64,000 bases of DNA from Pedobacter lusitanus (GCF_040026395.1 NZ_CP157278.1:4216001-4280000); one strand, 5' to 3'; counted from the stretch's first letter, positions 34,895-44,835 are shown. A program made the numbers and translations. Notes: generated by a model not told the origin, from the sequence alone.

Positions 34895-35503
34895 CTAGTT
34901 AGAATGAAAATAATTTGAAGAAGCAATAATAAAACAGATGATGCTGCCATTTTTACTTACATATTCACGGATAAAGCGGCTGGCTTCAACCATATGATTC
35001 TTGACCGTGTTTTTAGAGATATTCAGTTTCAGTGCGATTTCATCATGACTCAGCTCCTCTACACGGCTTAGGTGGTAGATCAGTTTTTTTTGCTGAGGTA
35101 AGCGGCTGATGGCCTCATCATAGATTTTACGTAGTTCTTTTTCCAGCACATGATCTTCCGTGCGGTTGGAACTTTGCTCAATAGTATGATAGATTTGTTC
35201 CTGTAAAGCCTTTTCGCGGGCCACTTTTTTAAGATAATTCAGGACATGATTCAATGTGATTTTTTTCAGATAGGCATTGAAAGATAAAGCCACATTGATC
35301 TGCTCTCTTTTTTGCCATATTTTGATAAATACCTCCTGTACAATTTCTTCTGCAGTGTCGGCCGACTTGCATAGCTGATAAGCATAACTATAAACCTTAC
35401 CTCTGTACTGATTGTAAATTTGTATAAACGCAGGTTCATCCCCCTCCCTGAATTTGATCAGCAGGTCCACGTTATCCGGTTTCTCTGATTGGGGTGTGTT
35501 CAT
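34895..35503 (-). CDS. ECF sigma factor, FecI-like (second set)
   Basis: 202 residues from the ATG at 35503 (MNTPQSEKPDNVDLL); an in-frame TTG at 35518 is less likely. Region 2: FIQIYNQYRGKVYSYAYQLCKSADTAEEIVQEVFIKIWQKR. Region 4: LPQQKKLIYHLSRVEELSHDEIALKLNISKNTVKNHMVEASRFIREYV, then a hydrophobic tail. It controls the TonB receptor unit. It is divergent from the GNAT gene at 35606. The two sigma-FecR sets of the window are clear paralogues but have different third genes. Confidence 0.94.
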   Translation of the reverse strand: MNTPQSEKPDNVDLLIKFREGDEPAFIQIYNQYRGKVYSYAYQLCKSADTAEEIVQEVFIKIWQKREQINVALSFNAYLKKITLNHVLNYLKKVAREKALQEQIYHTIEQSSNRTEDHVLEKELRKIYDEAISRLPQQKKLIYHLSRVEELSHDEIALKLNISKNTVKNHMVEASRFIREYVSKNGSIICFIIASSNYFHSN

Positions 35504-35579
35504 AAATATAGGGAACAATGATAGATATTAATTTTTGAAACTCAGGATATTTATCCTCCGGAGAAAAAAAAGCGTTCTA

Positions 35580-35587
35580 TATCTTTG
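35580..35587 (+). promoter_or_regulatory. -7 box of the GNAT gene
   Basis: TATCTTTG fits TAnnTTTG, 19 nt before the ATG at 35606. The -33 box is not clear. Confidence 0.4.
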
Positions 35588-35605
35588 TTTTTAAAAGGTA
35601 TAAAA

Positions 35606-36166
35606 ATGGAAGCAGATAAACACTATATTTTCAGATCAGCAAGGCTGGGTTTCAGAGACTGGATACGTGCGGATATAGAAAAAATGGCTGAGATCAATGC
35701 TGATCCGGAGGTTATGAGATTCTTTCCGGCAACTCAGTCTGCACAACAGACTCAGGAATTTATAGAAAGAATGTCGGCACAATTCAAAGAAAAACACTTT
35801 TGTTATTTTGCTGCCGACCATTTGGAGACCGGAGATTTTATTGGTTTTATCGGATTATCCGTACAAACTTTTGAAGCTGATTTTAACCCATGTACAGATA
35901 TTGGCTGGCGATTGAAAAAATCAGCATGGCAAAAAGGCTTTGCTACAGAAGGAGCAAAAAGATGTCTGGATTACGCCTTTGATGAATTAAAGCTGGAAAA
36001 GATAAATGCAATGGCTCCTCAGGTGAATTTACCCTCTGTCAATGTGATGAAAAAGCTTGGAATGAAAGAAGTGCTTGCTTTCAACCATCCCTTGCTGGCA
36101 GATGATGAAAGACTGCGGGAATGTGTGTTATATGAGCTTTTAAAAAAAGATCATGTCTTAAAATAA
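35606..36166 (+). CDS. GNAT N-acetyltransferase (RimJ/RimL type)
   Basis: 186 residues from the ATG at 35606; an in-frame TTG at 35585 lies inside the promoter -7 box. Fold markers: RLGFRDWIRADIEKMAEINADPEVMRFFP at the N-terminus, DIGWRLKKSAWQKGFATEGAKRCLDYAFDEL (acetyl-CoA loop, QKGFATEG) and a C-terminal INAMAPQVNLPSVNVMKKLGMKE. This is the RimJ-type subfamily that acetylates N-terminal amino groups or small molecules; the target is not predictable. It stands alone between the sigma gene and the giant macroglobulin gene. Confidence 0.92.
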   Translation: MEADKHYIFRSARLGFRDWIRADIEKMAEINADPEVMRFFPATQSAQQTQEFIERMSAQFKEKHFCYFAADHLETGDFIGFIGLSVQTFEADFNPCTDIGWRLKKSAWQKGFATEGAKRCLDYAFDELKLEKINAMAPQVNLPSVNVMKKLGMKEVLAFNHPLLADDERLRECVLYELLKKDHVLK

Positions 36167-36266
36167 AACAAATTAATTGTGCCGTAATATTTAGACATTT
36201 GTTTAGTTCACCAATTGATTATGGAATTTGTGACCTGAACTCATCTTCCTTTAAATATCACTGCAT

Positions 36267-39200
36267 ATGAAAATTGTTATACGACTTGCCTTATGCGTTA
36301 CCTGCATTTTATTCTTTACGGCAAAAACCTTCTCTCAGAAGCATCTTAAAACCAGCGATCCATCCTTTTTTAAAGTTGATTCCCTGGCCGGTAAGGAAAA
36401 ACCCAGAGAAGCATTATCCCTGATTAACAGTATTAATGAACGGGCCAGGAAAGATGGAAACACCACTCTGCTTATTAAATCTGCAATGTACCGGATTATG
36501 TTTCAGGGTTATCTGGAAGAAGCTGCCTTTACCAGCATACTGAAAGATTTAAAAGAAGATATCCGTTTAGCCAGACAACCTGAAAAGAGCGTACTGCAAT
36601 CTCTGCTGGCAGAGACTTATTGGGAATACTTTCAGCAAAACCGCTATAAAATATATCAGCGTACACAGGTAGAAGGTAATATAGGCGATGATATTCAAAC
36701 CTGGTCAATCAAAAAAATAACCGGTGAAGTGGTCAGACAGCTGCTGTTTTCAATGGCAGAGAAAGAACTATTGCAGAACACAAAAGTTGGTGTTTTAAAT
36801 GAGATCCTTCTGGGAGATACTACTACGAGATATTTAAGACCTGCACTTTATGACTTATTAGCCCATCGTGCACTGAAAATCCTTTCCAATTCACAGCTTG
36901 GTCTGGCAGATATCAGGGATGATCAGGCAGATTTTAATGATCCCCGTTTTTTTAGCGAATACAAAACATTTGCAGGACTGAAAATAGCAGAGAATGACAG
37001 CACTTCTCTGGCAGCAGAACAACTTAAGATTTTTCAGCAGTTGCTTCAGTATCATGATAAATATCATCAGACAGCGGCATTGGCCGATGCAGATCTCCGG
37101 AGGCTGAAATTTGTTTATCAGAAAAGTACAGTACTGAACAAGGGAGAGCAGTATTTCAAAGCTCTTGAGCTATTGGCAACACAGGTCAGTTCTACAGAAA
37201 TATATGCCGATATATTATACGAGCAGGCGTTGCTTATTAAAAATGGGGAAACATTATCCGCTGGTAAAAAGCAGGATCTCATTAAAGCAGCAGAACTTGC
37301 CGGTAAAGCTATCAGGGCCTTTCCTAAAAGTAATGGTGCTAAAAATGCAGCTAACCTGATTCAGGAACTTAAAAGTAAAACACTGGCTATCCAATTAAAA
37401 CAGTTCAGCCAGCCGGGGTTGCCATCTCAGCTTTACTTTACCTATAGAAATCTGGATACGATCAACCTGCAGCTCTATAAAGTACCAGCCGGCTTTAGTG
37501 ATTTTTACTTCAATTTTGATAGTAAGGAAAAATATGTGCAGTTCCTTAAAAAACATAAACCAGTAAGAAGCTGGAACGAAGTTTTACCTAAGGCTGTTGA
37601 TTATCAGTCGCATACTCTGATCGCAAAAATGGATGCTCTTCCTTACGGCAACTATATTATCATTGCGCAAAATACTATAGATACCAATCAGGCGCAGCGT
37701 ATAGTTCAGCACAGTAATTTCAGGGTGACCTCCATGGCTGTGACACAGCGGCACTTCAATGATAAAAAAGAATATTTTGTAGCAAACAGCCTGACTGGTG
37801 CACCTTTAAAAGGGGTAGCTATTCAGGAAATTCTATCTGATTTTAAAGAAAATCAGCAGATTAATGAAAAAAGCCCTTTGTTTAAAACAGATGGGACAGG
37901 TTATGCCATATTAGCCTCTCAGGAAAGTTTAAATGTCAGAACAGCGCGGATTATAAACGGTACCGATAGCCTTTATATACCGGTTAACAGCTATGGAAAT
38001 AATCATCAGGAGACAGATCGTAAACAGGTAGTTCTTTTTACAGACCGGGCCATTTACCGGCCGGGACAGACCCTGTATTATAAAGGGTTGCTGATGGAAA
38101 ATAAGAATGATAAAAATAGTATTATTCCAGAGGAGAGTCTTGAACTTTCCTTCAAAGATGCCAATTATAAAGACATAGAAAAAGTAACTGTAAAGACTAA
38201 TGATTACGGAACTTTTCAGGGGTCCTTTACTATTCCAACCGGTAAATTAAACGGAACGATGCAGCTGGCTACTATATACGGTACTGTTGAAGTACAGGTA
38301 GAAGAATATAAAAGACCAACTTTCGAGGTGAATTTTGATGCATCTACTCAAAAATACAAACTGAATGACAGTATCAAAGTACAGGGAAAGGCCATAGCTT
38401 TTTCCGGTTATTCAGTAACCGGGGCTAAAGTAAGCTATAAGGTTTACAGAAGTGTAATCCCGGTCTTCTATGGTTACGGTCGCCGGCCTTATCAGCGCGA
38501 ATCGCTTCAGCAAATTGCAATCGGGACAACCCAGACTAAAGAAGGTGGCAGTTTTAACCTCACTTTTTTTGCAGCTGCCGATCTGAATACCAATGAGAAC
38601 TATACTTTCAAAATTACGGCTGATATTACAGATCTTAATGGCGAAACCAGAACCGCTTCAAAAAGTATCAATGCCGGTAAAACAGATATGGTCTTAAATG
38701 CCGCTTTGCCTGAGCAATTGTTTTTAACCCCTAAAACAGATAGCCTGTCTTTGAGTGTGCAGAATCTGAATGGAGAACCTATTCCGGCTAAATTAAATGC
38801 GGAATGGACTGCTCTTCAATATCCGGGCAGACTGGTGAATAAAAATATATTTCCTGTTATAGCTGAAAACTATACTTTAAGCAAAGAAGAATTTATCAAA
38901 GCATTTCCTTTTGAAGAATATAAGGGCGATTATGATCCCGCAAACTGGACTGCTTTAACAACCGCGTTCCATCAGGATCTAACTTTCAGCAATGGAATAG
39001 GAGCCCTGACCTTAAATGAAAAGAATCTGTCCCCTGGCTATTACAGGGTTAAACTGACAGCAAAAAATAATGCTGGTGATACCGTTTCCACAACCAGAAT
39101 AATCCGCATTTATCATAGCAGTCCGGCTGTTATACAAAGTACAAAAGAATGGCTGGTTGCTGAGAAAACTGCAGTTACTCCATCAGAGAGTGCTGTTTTC

Positions 39201-42200
39201 AGGATTGCAGGTGCTTTGCCTGATGCAAAAGCCTATTACGAAGTCTATTATAAGGGGAAAATTGCAGAAAAGGTATGGGTGAAAATTTCTCTGGAGCAAA
39301 CCATCCTGAAAATCCCAGTACAACCCGGATATGAACAAGCATTTGCAGTTCAGTTTACCATGATACAAAACGGGGTGATTAATAATGTGATGCAGACTGT
39401 AAATATTGTTGATCTGTCCAAAGAGCTGGATATTAATTTCTTAACCTTCCGTAATAAATTACAACCAGGAGAAAAAGAAAGCTGGAAGTTAAAGATCACC
39501 AGCAAAAAGGGTGAAAAACAGATGGCCGAAATGGTTGCCACATTGTATGATGCTTCATTGGATGGACTGAAGAAACTGGAATGGGATCAGGTTGCTTCAC
39601 CTTATTATGGCTATTACGTTTATCAGTGGACATCTCATTTAAATAATATGAATAACGGAAACGGACTTTGGTTTTTAGGCAATAGCAATTTCTATTTCCA
39701 GACTGCGGAACGTAATTATGAAACACTGAATGCAGTAGGTTTTCCACTCCAGATAGGCTCCAGATATGCATTTAATCAATATTTGCAGCGACTGGAAGAA
39801 AAGAACAGACGAGATGTTTCAGCCATGGCAGTTAAAAGACTGGCGCAGCTGCAGAAAGGTACAGCACATTACGGGCTGATCACAGACAGCCAGGGTTATA
39901 TTGTTCCGGGTGCGATAGTGACCTCTGGTAAGGTTAAAGTCTCTGCTGACGATAATGGTATCTATGTTATTAACGTTAAACCAGGAGATCAGTTAAGCAT
40001 TCTTGCCATTGGTTATAAGACAACCCAGCTGAAGGCTACTCAGGCAAAAAGACTGGATATTATATTGGAAGAAGATGGAAGCAGGTTAAGTGAAGTTGTG
40101 GTAACGGGTCTTGGTGTCCAGAAAAAAGCTTATAAGTCAGAAGCATCTGTAGTGCTGAGGGGGAATGCAACTCCAGCGCTCAATGGCCGGGTAGCGGGGG
40201 TGAAAGTATCTGAGGACAATTTAATAGCTATGGAAGCCGTGCAGCCTGCTGCGGCCGAGGCTCCGGAAAATAAGCTGAATAATGAAAAATCAGCAGGTGA
40301 TTCTCCTAAAGTGATCCCAAGAACAAATTTTAATGAAACAGCTTTCTTTTATCCGCAACTGAAAACCAATGAAGCTGGCGAAATTAATATAGAGTTTACG
40401 ATTCCTGAGTCTTTAACCCGCTATAGAATGATGGGTTTCGCCCATACCAAAGATCTTAAAACCGGTATTGTTGAACGTGAACTGATTACCCAGAAACAAC
40501 TCGCTATTGCTGCTAATGCGCCTCGTTTCTTCCGTGAAGGAGATACGATCCTGCTGAGTGCAAAGCTGAATAACCTGTCTGGGAAAAACCTTAACGGAGA
40601 AGCATCACTGGAATTGAGAGATGCTTTAACTGGTAAAATTATCCAGTTGCTGTCAAAAGAAGGGAAAGCTCAACAAAAATTTGAAGTTACAGATAAGGGT
40701 AATGAAGTATTAAAATGGCCATTGGTTATTCCATCCGGTATCAGTGCGATAACCTATAAAGTGATCGCACAGTCTGGAAAATACAGCGATGGAGAGGAGA
40801 ATACAGTTCCTGTTTTACCGAATTCAATGCTGGTTACCGAGACTATGTCCATGAATGTCAGAGGAAATACGACCAAAACTTTCACCCTGGAAAAACTGCT
40901 GCATTCAGGTTCTTCAAAGACATTAAAAAATCAGGCATTAACGCTGGAGTTAACGGCTAATCCGGTCTGGTATGCAGTGCAATCACTACCTTATCTGATG
41001 GAATATCCCTATGAATGTGCTGAACAAACTTTCAGCCGTTTCTATGCCAATAGTTTTGCAACCGGAATTATCAATAGTTCTCCAAAAATAAAGCAGGTAT
41101 TTAATCAGTGGCAGCAGACTAAAAGCGGAGAAGCCTTACTCTCCAATTTAGAGAAGAATCCTGAACTCAAGTCAATTCTGCTCGAAGAAACTCCCTGGGT
41201 CAGAGCAGCAGCATCAGAAACTGAGCAGAAGAAAAGACTGGCAGTTTTATTTGATCTGAACAGGATGACCTATGAGCTGAAAAGCAATTTCGAGAAGCTG
41301 GAAAAAATGCAGAAACCCAATGGTTCTTTTGCCTGGTTTACCGGCATGAGTGATGACCGTTATATCACCCAGCATATCGTATCAGGTATGGGGCAGCTTA
41401 AACATCTGAAGCTGGTTGATGAAAAAGCATACCCTACTTTTAATTCTACACTAAATAAGGCTGTTATCTATCTTGATAAGCAATTAAAGGATGATTTTAA
41501 AAGAGAAAAAAGCGGTAAAGGCGTTGCTTATCTACCTTTACATTATTTATACGGACGAAGTTATATTAATCAGAAAAATACAGATCCGGAGTTTCAGAAG
41601 GCCTTTGCCTATTATCTGAAAAAAGTAACCGAGAACTGGAAACTTATGGAGCCTTATCAGCAGGGACAGGCGGCTTTGGTTTTGAGCAGGAGCGGGAACA
41701 AAGCAGAAGCTTTGAGAATCATTAACCTGTTAAAGGAAAGAGCTCAGCAAAATGATGAAATGGGTATGTACTGGACTAACAACCGTAATGGCTGGTGGTG
41801 GTATGAGAATCCGGTAGAGACACAGTCTTTGCTGATTGAAGCTTTTGATGAAGTTGCAGGCGATGCCAGGTCGGTAGAAGAAATAAAAATCTGGTTGTTA
41901 AAGCATAAACAAACCAACGACTGGAAAACGACTAAAGCTACTGCAGCAGCCTGCTATGCTTTATTGATGAAAGGCTATAATTTACTGGAAGAATCTGCAG
42001 CACCTGAAGTTTTACTGGGTAAGCAGACTTTTGCACAACTGGGCATTGCCGATACCGCGAAAGAAGCCGGTACAGGTTATCAGAAGATTACTATTGCAGG
42101 TGCGGATGTTAGACCTGAGATGGCTGTTGTTCAAATTAAAAACAACAATAAAACAGTTGCCTGGGGTGGTGTATACTGGCAATATTTTGAACAGCTTGAT

Positions 42201-42650
42201 CAAATTACTTCTTCGCAAACAGGAGTTAAAATCAAAAAGCAGTTATTTATACAAAAGCAGACAAAAAATGGAGATGTGCTTACCCCGGTTAATTCAGCCG
42301 ATGTGCTTAAAACAGGCGATCTGTTAAAAGTCAGGATTGAGATTTATACAGACCGGGATATGGAGTATGTACATTTAAAGGACATGCGGTCATCAGGATT
42401 TGAACCCGTGAATGTGATTTCAGGATATAAATATCAGGATGGGCTGGGTTATTATGAAAGTACTAAAGATGCTTCAACAAATTTCTTTATCGGTTATCTG
42501 CGTAAAGGTGTTTATGTGTTTGAATATCCGCTGAGAGTAACCCATGCTGGAGATTTCTCTAACGGAATTACCTCTATGCAATGCATGTATGCACCAGAAT
42601 TTACGACACATTCAGCAGGCATCAGAGTTAAAGTGAAACCCGGATTATAG
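36267..42650 (+). CDS. giant alpha-2-macroglobulin-like protein with thioester and a SusC-like insertion
   Basis: 2127 residues. A signal peptide (1-24; FTAKTFSQ) without lipobox Cys. Order: N-terminal region rich in helices (about 25-400); macroglobulin beta-domains; MG2 strand TDRAIYRPGQTLYYKG (about 591-606); regulatory-like sandwich (about 1204-1275; GLITDSQGYIVPGAIV) running into EVVVTGLGVQKKAY, the start of a SusC/TonB plug (about 1274-1287), then a linker; A2M domain (from about 1356; FYPQLKTNEAGEINIEFTIPESLTRYRMM); thioester site YECAEQTF with Cys1584 and Gln1587; and a thioester/alpha-alpha domain of helical repeats to about 1900. The family traps attacking proteases by a covalent thioester. 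The insertion between MG and A2M domains is unusual and would sit near the bait region. No PBP1C gene, the usual partner in proteobacteria, is near. Alone in its transcript. Confidence 0.9.
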   Translation: MKIVIRLALCVTCILFFTAKTFSQKHLKTSDPSFFKVDSLAGKEKPREALSLINSINERARKDGNTTLLIKSAMYRIMFQGYLEEAAFTSILKDLKEDIRLARQPEKSVLQSLLAETYWEYFQQNRYKIYQRTQVEGNIGDDIQTWSIKKITGEVVRQLLFSMAEKELLQNTKVGVLNEILLGDTTTRYLRPALYDLLAHRALKILSNSQLGLADIRDDQADFNDPRFFSEYKTFAGLKIAENDSTSLAAEQLKIFQQLLQYHDKYHQTAALADADLRRLKFVYQKSTVLNKGEQYFKALELLATQVSSTEIYADILYEQALLIKNGETLSAGKKQDLIKAAELAGKAIRAFPKSNGAKNAANLIQELKSKTLAIQLKQFSQPGLPSQLYFTYRNLDTINLQLYKVPAGFSDFYFNFDSKEKYVQFLKKHKPVRSWNEVLPKAVDYQSHTLIAKMDALPYGNYIIIAQNTIDTNQAQRIVQHSNFRVTSMAVTQRHFNDKKEYFVANSLTGAPLKGVAIQEILSDFKENQQINEKSPLFKTDGTGYAILASQESLNVRTARIINGTDSLYIPVNSYGNNHQETDRKQVVLFTDRAIYRPGQTLYYKGLLMENKNDKNSIIPEESLELSFKDANYKDIEKVTVKTNDYGTFQGSFTIPTGKLNGTMQLATIYGTVEVQVEEYKRPTFEVNFDASTQKYKLNDSIKVQGKAIAFSGYSVTGAKVSYKVYRSVIPVFYGYGRRPYQRESLQQIAIGTTQTKEGGSFNLTFFAAADLNTNENYTFKITADITDLNGETRTASKSINAGKTDMVLNAALPEQLFLTPKTDSLSLSVQNLNGEPIPAKLNAEWTALQYPGRLVNKNIFPVIAENYTLSKEEFIKAFPFEEYKGDYDPANWTALTTAFHQDLTFSNGIGALTLNEKNLSPGYYRVKLTAKNNAGDTVSTTRIIRIYHSSPAVIQSTKEWLVAEKTAVTPSESAVFRIAGALPDAKAYYEVYYKGKIAEKVWVKISLEQTILKIPVQPGYEQAFAVQFTMIQNGVINNVMQTVNIVDLSKELDINFLTFRNKLQPGEKESWKLKITSKKGEKQMAEMVATLYDASLDGLKKLEWDQVASPYYGYYVYQWTSHLNNMNNGNGLWFLGNSNFYFQTAERNYETLNAVGFPLQIGSRYAFNQYLQRLEEKNRRDVSAMAVKRLAQLQKGTAHYGLITDSQGYIVPGAIVTSGKVKVSADDNGIYVINVKPGDQLSILAIGYKTTQLKATQAKRLDIILEEDGSRLSEVVVTGLGVQKKAYKSEASVVLRGNATPALNGRVAGVKVSEDNLIAMEAVQPAAAEAPENKLNNEKSAGDSPKVIPRTNFNETAFFYPQLKTNEAGEINIEFTIPESLTRYRMMGFAHTKDLKTGIVERELITQKQLAIAANAPRFFREGDTILLSAKLNNLSGKNLNGEASLELRDALTGKIIQLLSKEGKAQQKFEVTDKGNEVLKWPLVIPSGISAITYKVIAQSGKYSDGEENTVPVLPNSMLVTETMSMNVRGNTTKTFTLEKLLHSGSSKTLKNQALTLELTANPVWYAVQSLPYLMEYPYECAEQTFSRFYANSFATGIINSSPKIKQVFNQWQQTKSGEALLSNLEKNPELKSILLEETPWVRAAASETEQKKRLAVLFDLNRMTYELKSNFEKLEKMQKPNGSFAWFTGMSDDRYITQHIVSGMGQLKHLKLVDEKAYPTFNSTLNKAVIYLDKQLKDDFKREKSGKGVAYLPLHYLYGRSYINQKNTDPEFQKAFAYYLKKVTENWKLMEPYQQGQAALVLSRSGNKAEALRIINLLKERAQQNDEMGMYWTNNRNGWWWYENPVETQSLLIEAFDEVAGDARSVEEIKIWLLKHKQTNDWKTTKATAAACYALLMKGYNLLEESAAPEVLLGKQTFAQLGIADTAKEAGTGYQKITIAGADVRPEMAVVQIKNNNKTVAWGGVYWQYFEQLDQITSSQTGVKIKKQLFIQKQTKNGDVLTPVNSADVLKTGDLLKVRIEIYTDRDMEYVHLKDMRSSGFEPVNVISGYKYQDGLGYYESTKDASTNFFIGYLRKGVYVFEYPLRVTHAGDFSNGITSMQCMYAPEFTTHSAGIRVKVKPGL

Positions 42651-42678
42651 CGGGAAATCAATATTAATAGCTATTTTT

Positions 42679-42726
42679 AAGAGCTTGTTTAGATTTGAAT
42701 GATCAGATTTGGACAAGCTCTTTTAT
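42679..42726 (+). terminator. terminator of the macroglobulin gene
   Basis: AAGAGCTTGT - 24 nt - ACAAGCTCTT followed by TTATT. A long loop with AGATTTG repeated twice. Confidence 0.6.
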
Positions 42727-42863
42727 TATTTAAGGCTCTTTAACTGAAACCATTATGTGCAGCAGCGTACATGCCGAAATGCAGGAAAATCAGGTAGCAC
42801 TTGATTGCTTCATTCCCGGAAAAATGCGTAGTGCTTTTAAATGCCGTTTCAAATACGGGCACT

Positions 42864-44507
42864 ATGAAAAAAAACAATCCGATGAAAAATAAGAATAATA
42901 TCGTACTGCTGTACATCACTATAGGTTGTATATGGGTTGTTTTAAGCGATCAGGTGATTGCTTTCCTGATAGACGGGATGCCTGTAGAAGATCGTGCCCT
43001 GATCAATAGCCTGAAAGGTTTTATTTTTATTGCCTTTAGTGCATTGCTGTTACACTACCTGGTGAATCTTTATAACAAAGGAAAAAAAAGGGAGCTGGAT
43101 TATCTTCAGCAGAATCTTGAAAATAGCCAGAAACAACAGCAGCAATGGTATTATGCCCAGAAGATGGCAAAAATAGCGGGCTGGGAGTATTTTTTGCAGA
43201 CAGACGAAGTGTGCTGGTCAGACAATTTGTATGCCCTGTTTGGCCTGGAGCCGAATGCTGCAATTACACCCGCAGCCTTTTTTCTGGAACAGATCCATCC
43301 GGACGATCTGGCCGGGTTTCTTGCCCAGCATGATAAAGTAGTAGCTGAAGGTGAGATGGATTATATACACCGTTTGAAAATAGATAATGACTGGCATTAT
43401 GTGCGTCATGCCGGAGTAGTCGTTTATCAGGATGGGAGACCCTATAAGATAAGCGGGGTAATGAAAGATATTAATGACACATTCAACCGCGAATTATTGC
43501 TCAACAATGCGCTGGAAAGACATGAACTGGTTAACAAAGCTACTCATGATGCAATCTGGGACTGGGAGTTGTCTGCCAATCAGGTGACCTGGAATTCCGG
43601 TTTAAAGCAGCTGTTTGGCTATGATCATCATCAGGGATGTTTTATACCGGAGTGGTGGATAGAAAAAATGCATCCTACCGACAGGAAAAGGGTAATGAAC
43701 AGTATCAATTCATTTGTTAAACAGGCTAATAAACGCTGGGAAGCTACCTACAGGGTTCTTTGTGCAGACGGAAGTTATAAGTATGTTTTCGATCAGGCTT
43801 ATTTACTTACTGACGATGACGGGACACCCAAAAGGATTATCGGAGCCGTTAAGGATATTGATGAACTCAAACAGAAAGATGAAGAAAACCGGCAGCTGGC
43901 AGAAGTAGTGAGCAAAGTTAAAAGCGGGGTGGTGATCAAAGATACAGATGGCAGAATAAGCTGGGTTAACTCTTCTTTTGAAAAACTTTCGGGATACACT
44001 TTAGCGGAGCTGAAAGGAAAGCTGCCCCGTGAAATATTACATGGCCCGGAAACCAGTCAGGCTACTAAAGATTTCATTGCCGCATCGCTTAAAGTCAATG
44101 ATTTTTTTAATATTGAAATTGTAAATTACGCTAAAAGCGGGCTGCCTTACTGGGTAGAAGTTAACAGTACCTCAATCTTTGATTCGCAGGAACAACATTC
44201 CGGTTATATAGATATCGTAACTGAAATTACAGAGCGGAAAAAACGTGAAGAACGGATTAATGAGCAGAATCAGACTTTAAAAGAGATTGCCTGGATCAAT
44301 TCACATGAAATCAGAAAACCGGTTGCCTCTATTCTGGGCTTAACAGCTCTGGCAAAAATTACCGACAATATACAGGAGAAAGAAGAGTTCTATAGCCGGA
44401 TTGATAGTTGTGTAAAAGAGATGGATGAAATTATACATCAGACCTCTGCAAAAGTAAATGAGCTGATGGGTAAAGAAGAGGGAAATGAAGAAACCATTAA
44501 TGAATAG
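42864..44507 (+). CDS. PAS sensor with H-box but no kinase catalytic domain
   Basis: 547 residues from the ATG at 42864 (MKKNNPMKNK); an upstream ATG at 42801 adds 21 residues before the hydrophobic part. Two membrane helices (about 12-35 and 46-71), then three PAS/PAC units (about 104-210, 224-335, 340-465; e.g. GVMKDINDTF, GAVKDIDELKQK, VTEITERKKREE). The end has a dimerisation/phosphoacceptor H-box, INSHEIRKPVASILGLT, with His481, but the chain stops about 65 residues later with no N, G1 or G2 box of HATPase_c. Such truncated proteins may signal by partner kinases or be receivers of phosphate. The next gene starts 4 nt after the stop and is probably co-transcribed. Confidence 0.85.
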   Translation: MKKNNPMKNKNNIVLLYITIGCIWVVLSDQVIAFLIDGMPVEDRALINSLKGFIFIAFSALLLHYLVNLYNKGKKRELDYLQQNLENSQKQQQQWYYAQKMAKIAGWEYFLQTDEVCWSDNLYALFGLEPNAAITPAAFFLEQIHPDDLAGFLAQHDKVVAEGEMDYIHRLKIDNDWHYVRHAGVVVYQDGRPYKISGVMKDINDTFNRELLLNNALERHELVNKATHDAIWDWELSANQVTWNSGLKQLFGYDHHQGCFIPEWWIEKMHPTDRKRVMNSINSFVKQANKRWEATYRVLCADGSYKYVFDQAYLLTDDDGTPKRIIGAVKDIDELKQKDEENRQLAEVVSKVKSGVVIKDTDGRISWVNSSFEKLSGYTLAELKGKLPREILHGPETSQATKDFIAASLKVNDFFNIEIVNYAKSGLPYWVEVNSTSIFDSQEQHSGYIDIVTEITERKKREERINEQNQTLKEIAWINSHEIRKPVASILGLTALAKITDNIQEKEEFYSRIDSCVKEMDEIIHQTSAKVNELMGKEEGNEETINE

Positions 44508-44511
44508 GGAT

Positions 44512-44832
44512 ATGGAAAATACAGCAGTGCTGCCATTACCCTGGTTCCGGACAAAGTCTGATTTTACCAGACAGCTGTCTCTGGAAATAAGTTCCAGCCA
44601 TGTACTTTATGGAAAAGAGGTCCGGTCAATTGCAAAACGGGAAGATAATGATGATGTTTTGTTTCAGGTCATGAATACAGCTTTTGAATATGCCGTAGTT
44701 CATCTGACCTGGACATCAAATGATCATTCATCAGGTGTTTTTCCTTATACGGAGCTTTACACTGACTGGAGAGAGCTTTATGAAAATCGTCTTTTGACAG
44801 ACAGCCTGGACTATGAGCAAGAGGAAGATTAA
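44512..44832 (+). CDS. small protein of unknown function, co-transcribed with the PAS sensor
   Basis: 106 residues from the ATG at 44512, chosen because it follows the PAS-gene stop by 4 nt; an in-frame ATG at 44485 would overlap that gene by 23 nt. No signal peptide, no membrane helix. Tryptophan- and acidic-rich (LPLPWFRTKSDF, HLTWTSND, LYTDWRELYENRLL, ending DYEQEED). I do not recognise the family. Tight spacing suggests a partner of the PAS protein. It is convergent with the DUF5996 gene, with only 3 nt between stops. Confidence 0.7.
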   Translation: MENTAVLPLPWFRTKSDFTRQLSLEISSSHVLYGKEVRSIAKREDNDDVLFQVMNTAFEYAVVHLTWTSNDHSSGVFPYTELYTDWRELYENRLLTDSLDYEQEED

Positions 44833-44835
44833 TAC

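Noticed and set aside
31063..35503. A polysaccharide utilisation locus
   Set aside because: The TonB receptor has FecR/sigma control but no SusD, no glycoside hydrolase and no SusC-type receptor beside it; DUF4249 points to a different import unit.
42012..42327. Open frames on both strands inside the macroglobulin gene
   Set aside because: They fall in the C-terminal part of an intact 2127-codon frame and carry no motif or start signal of their own.
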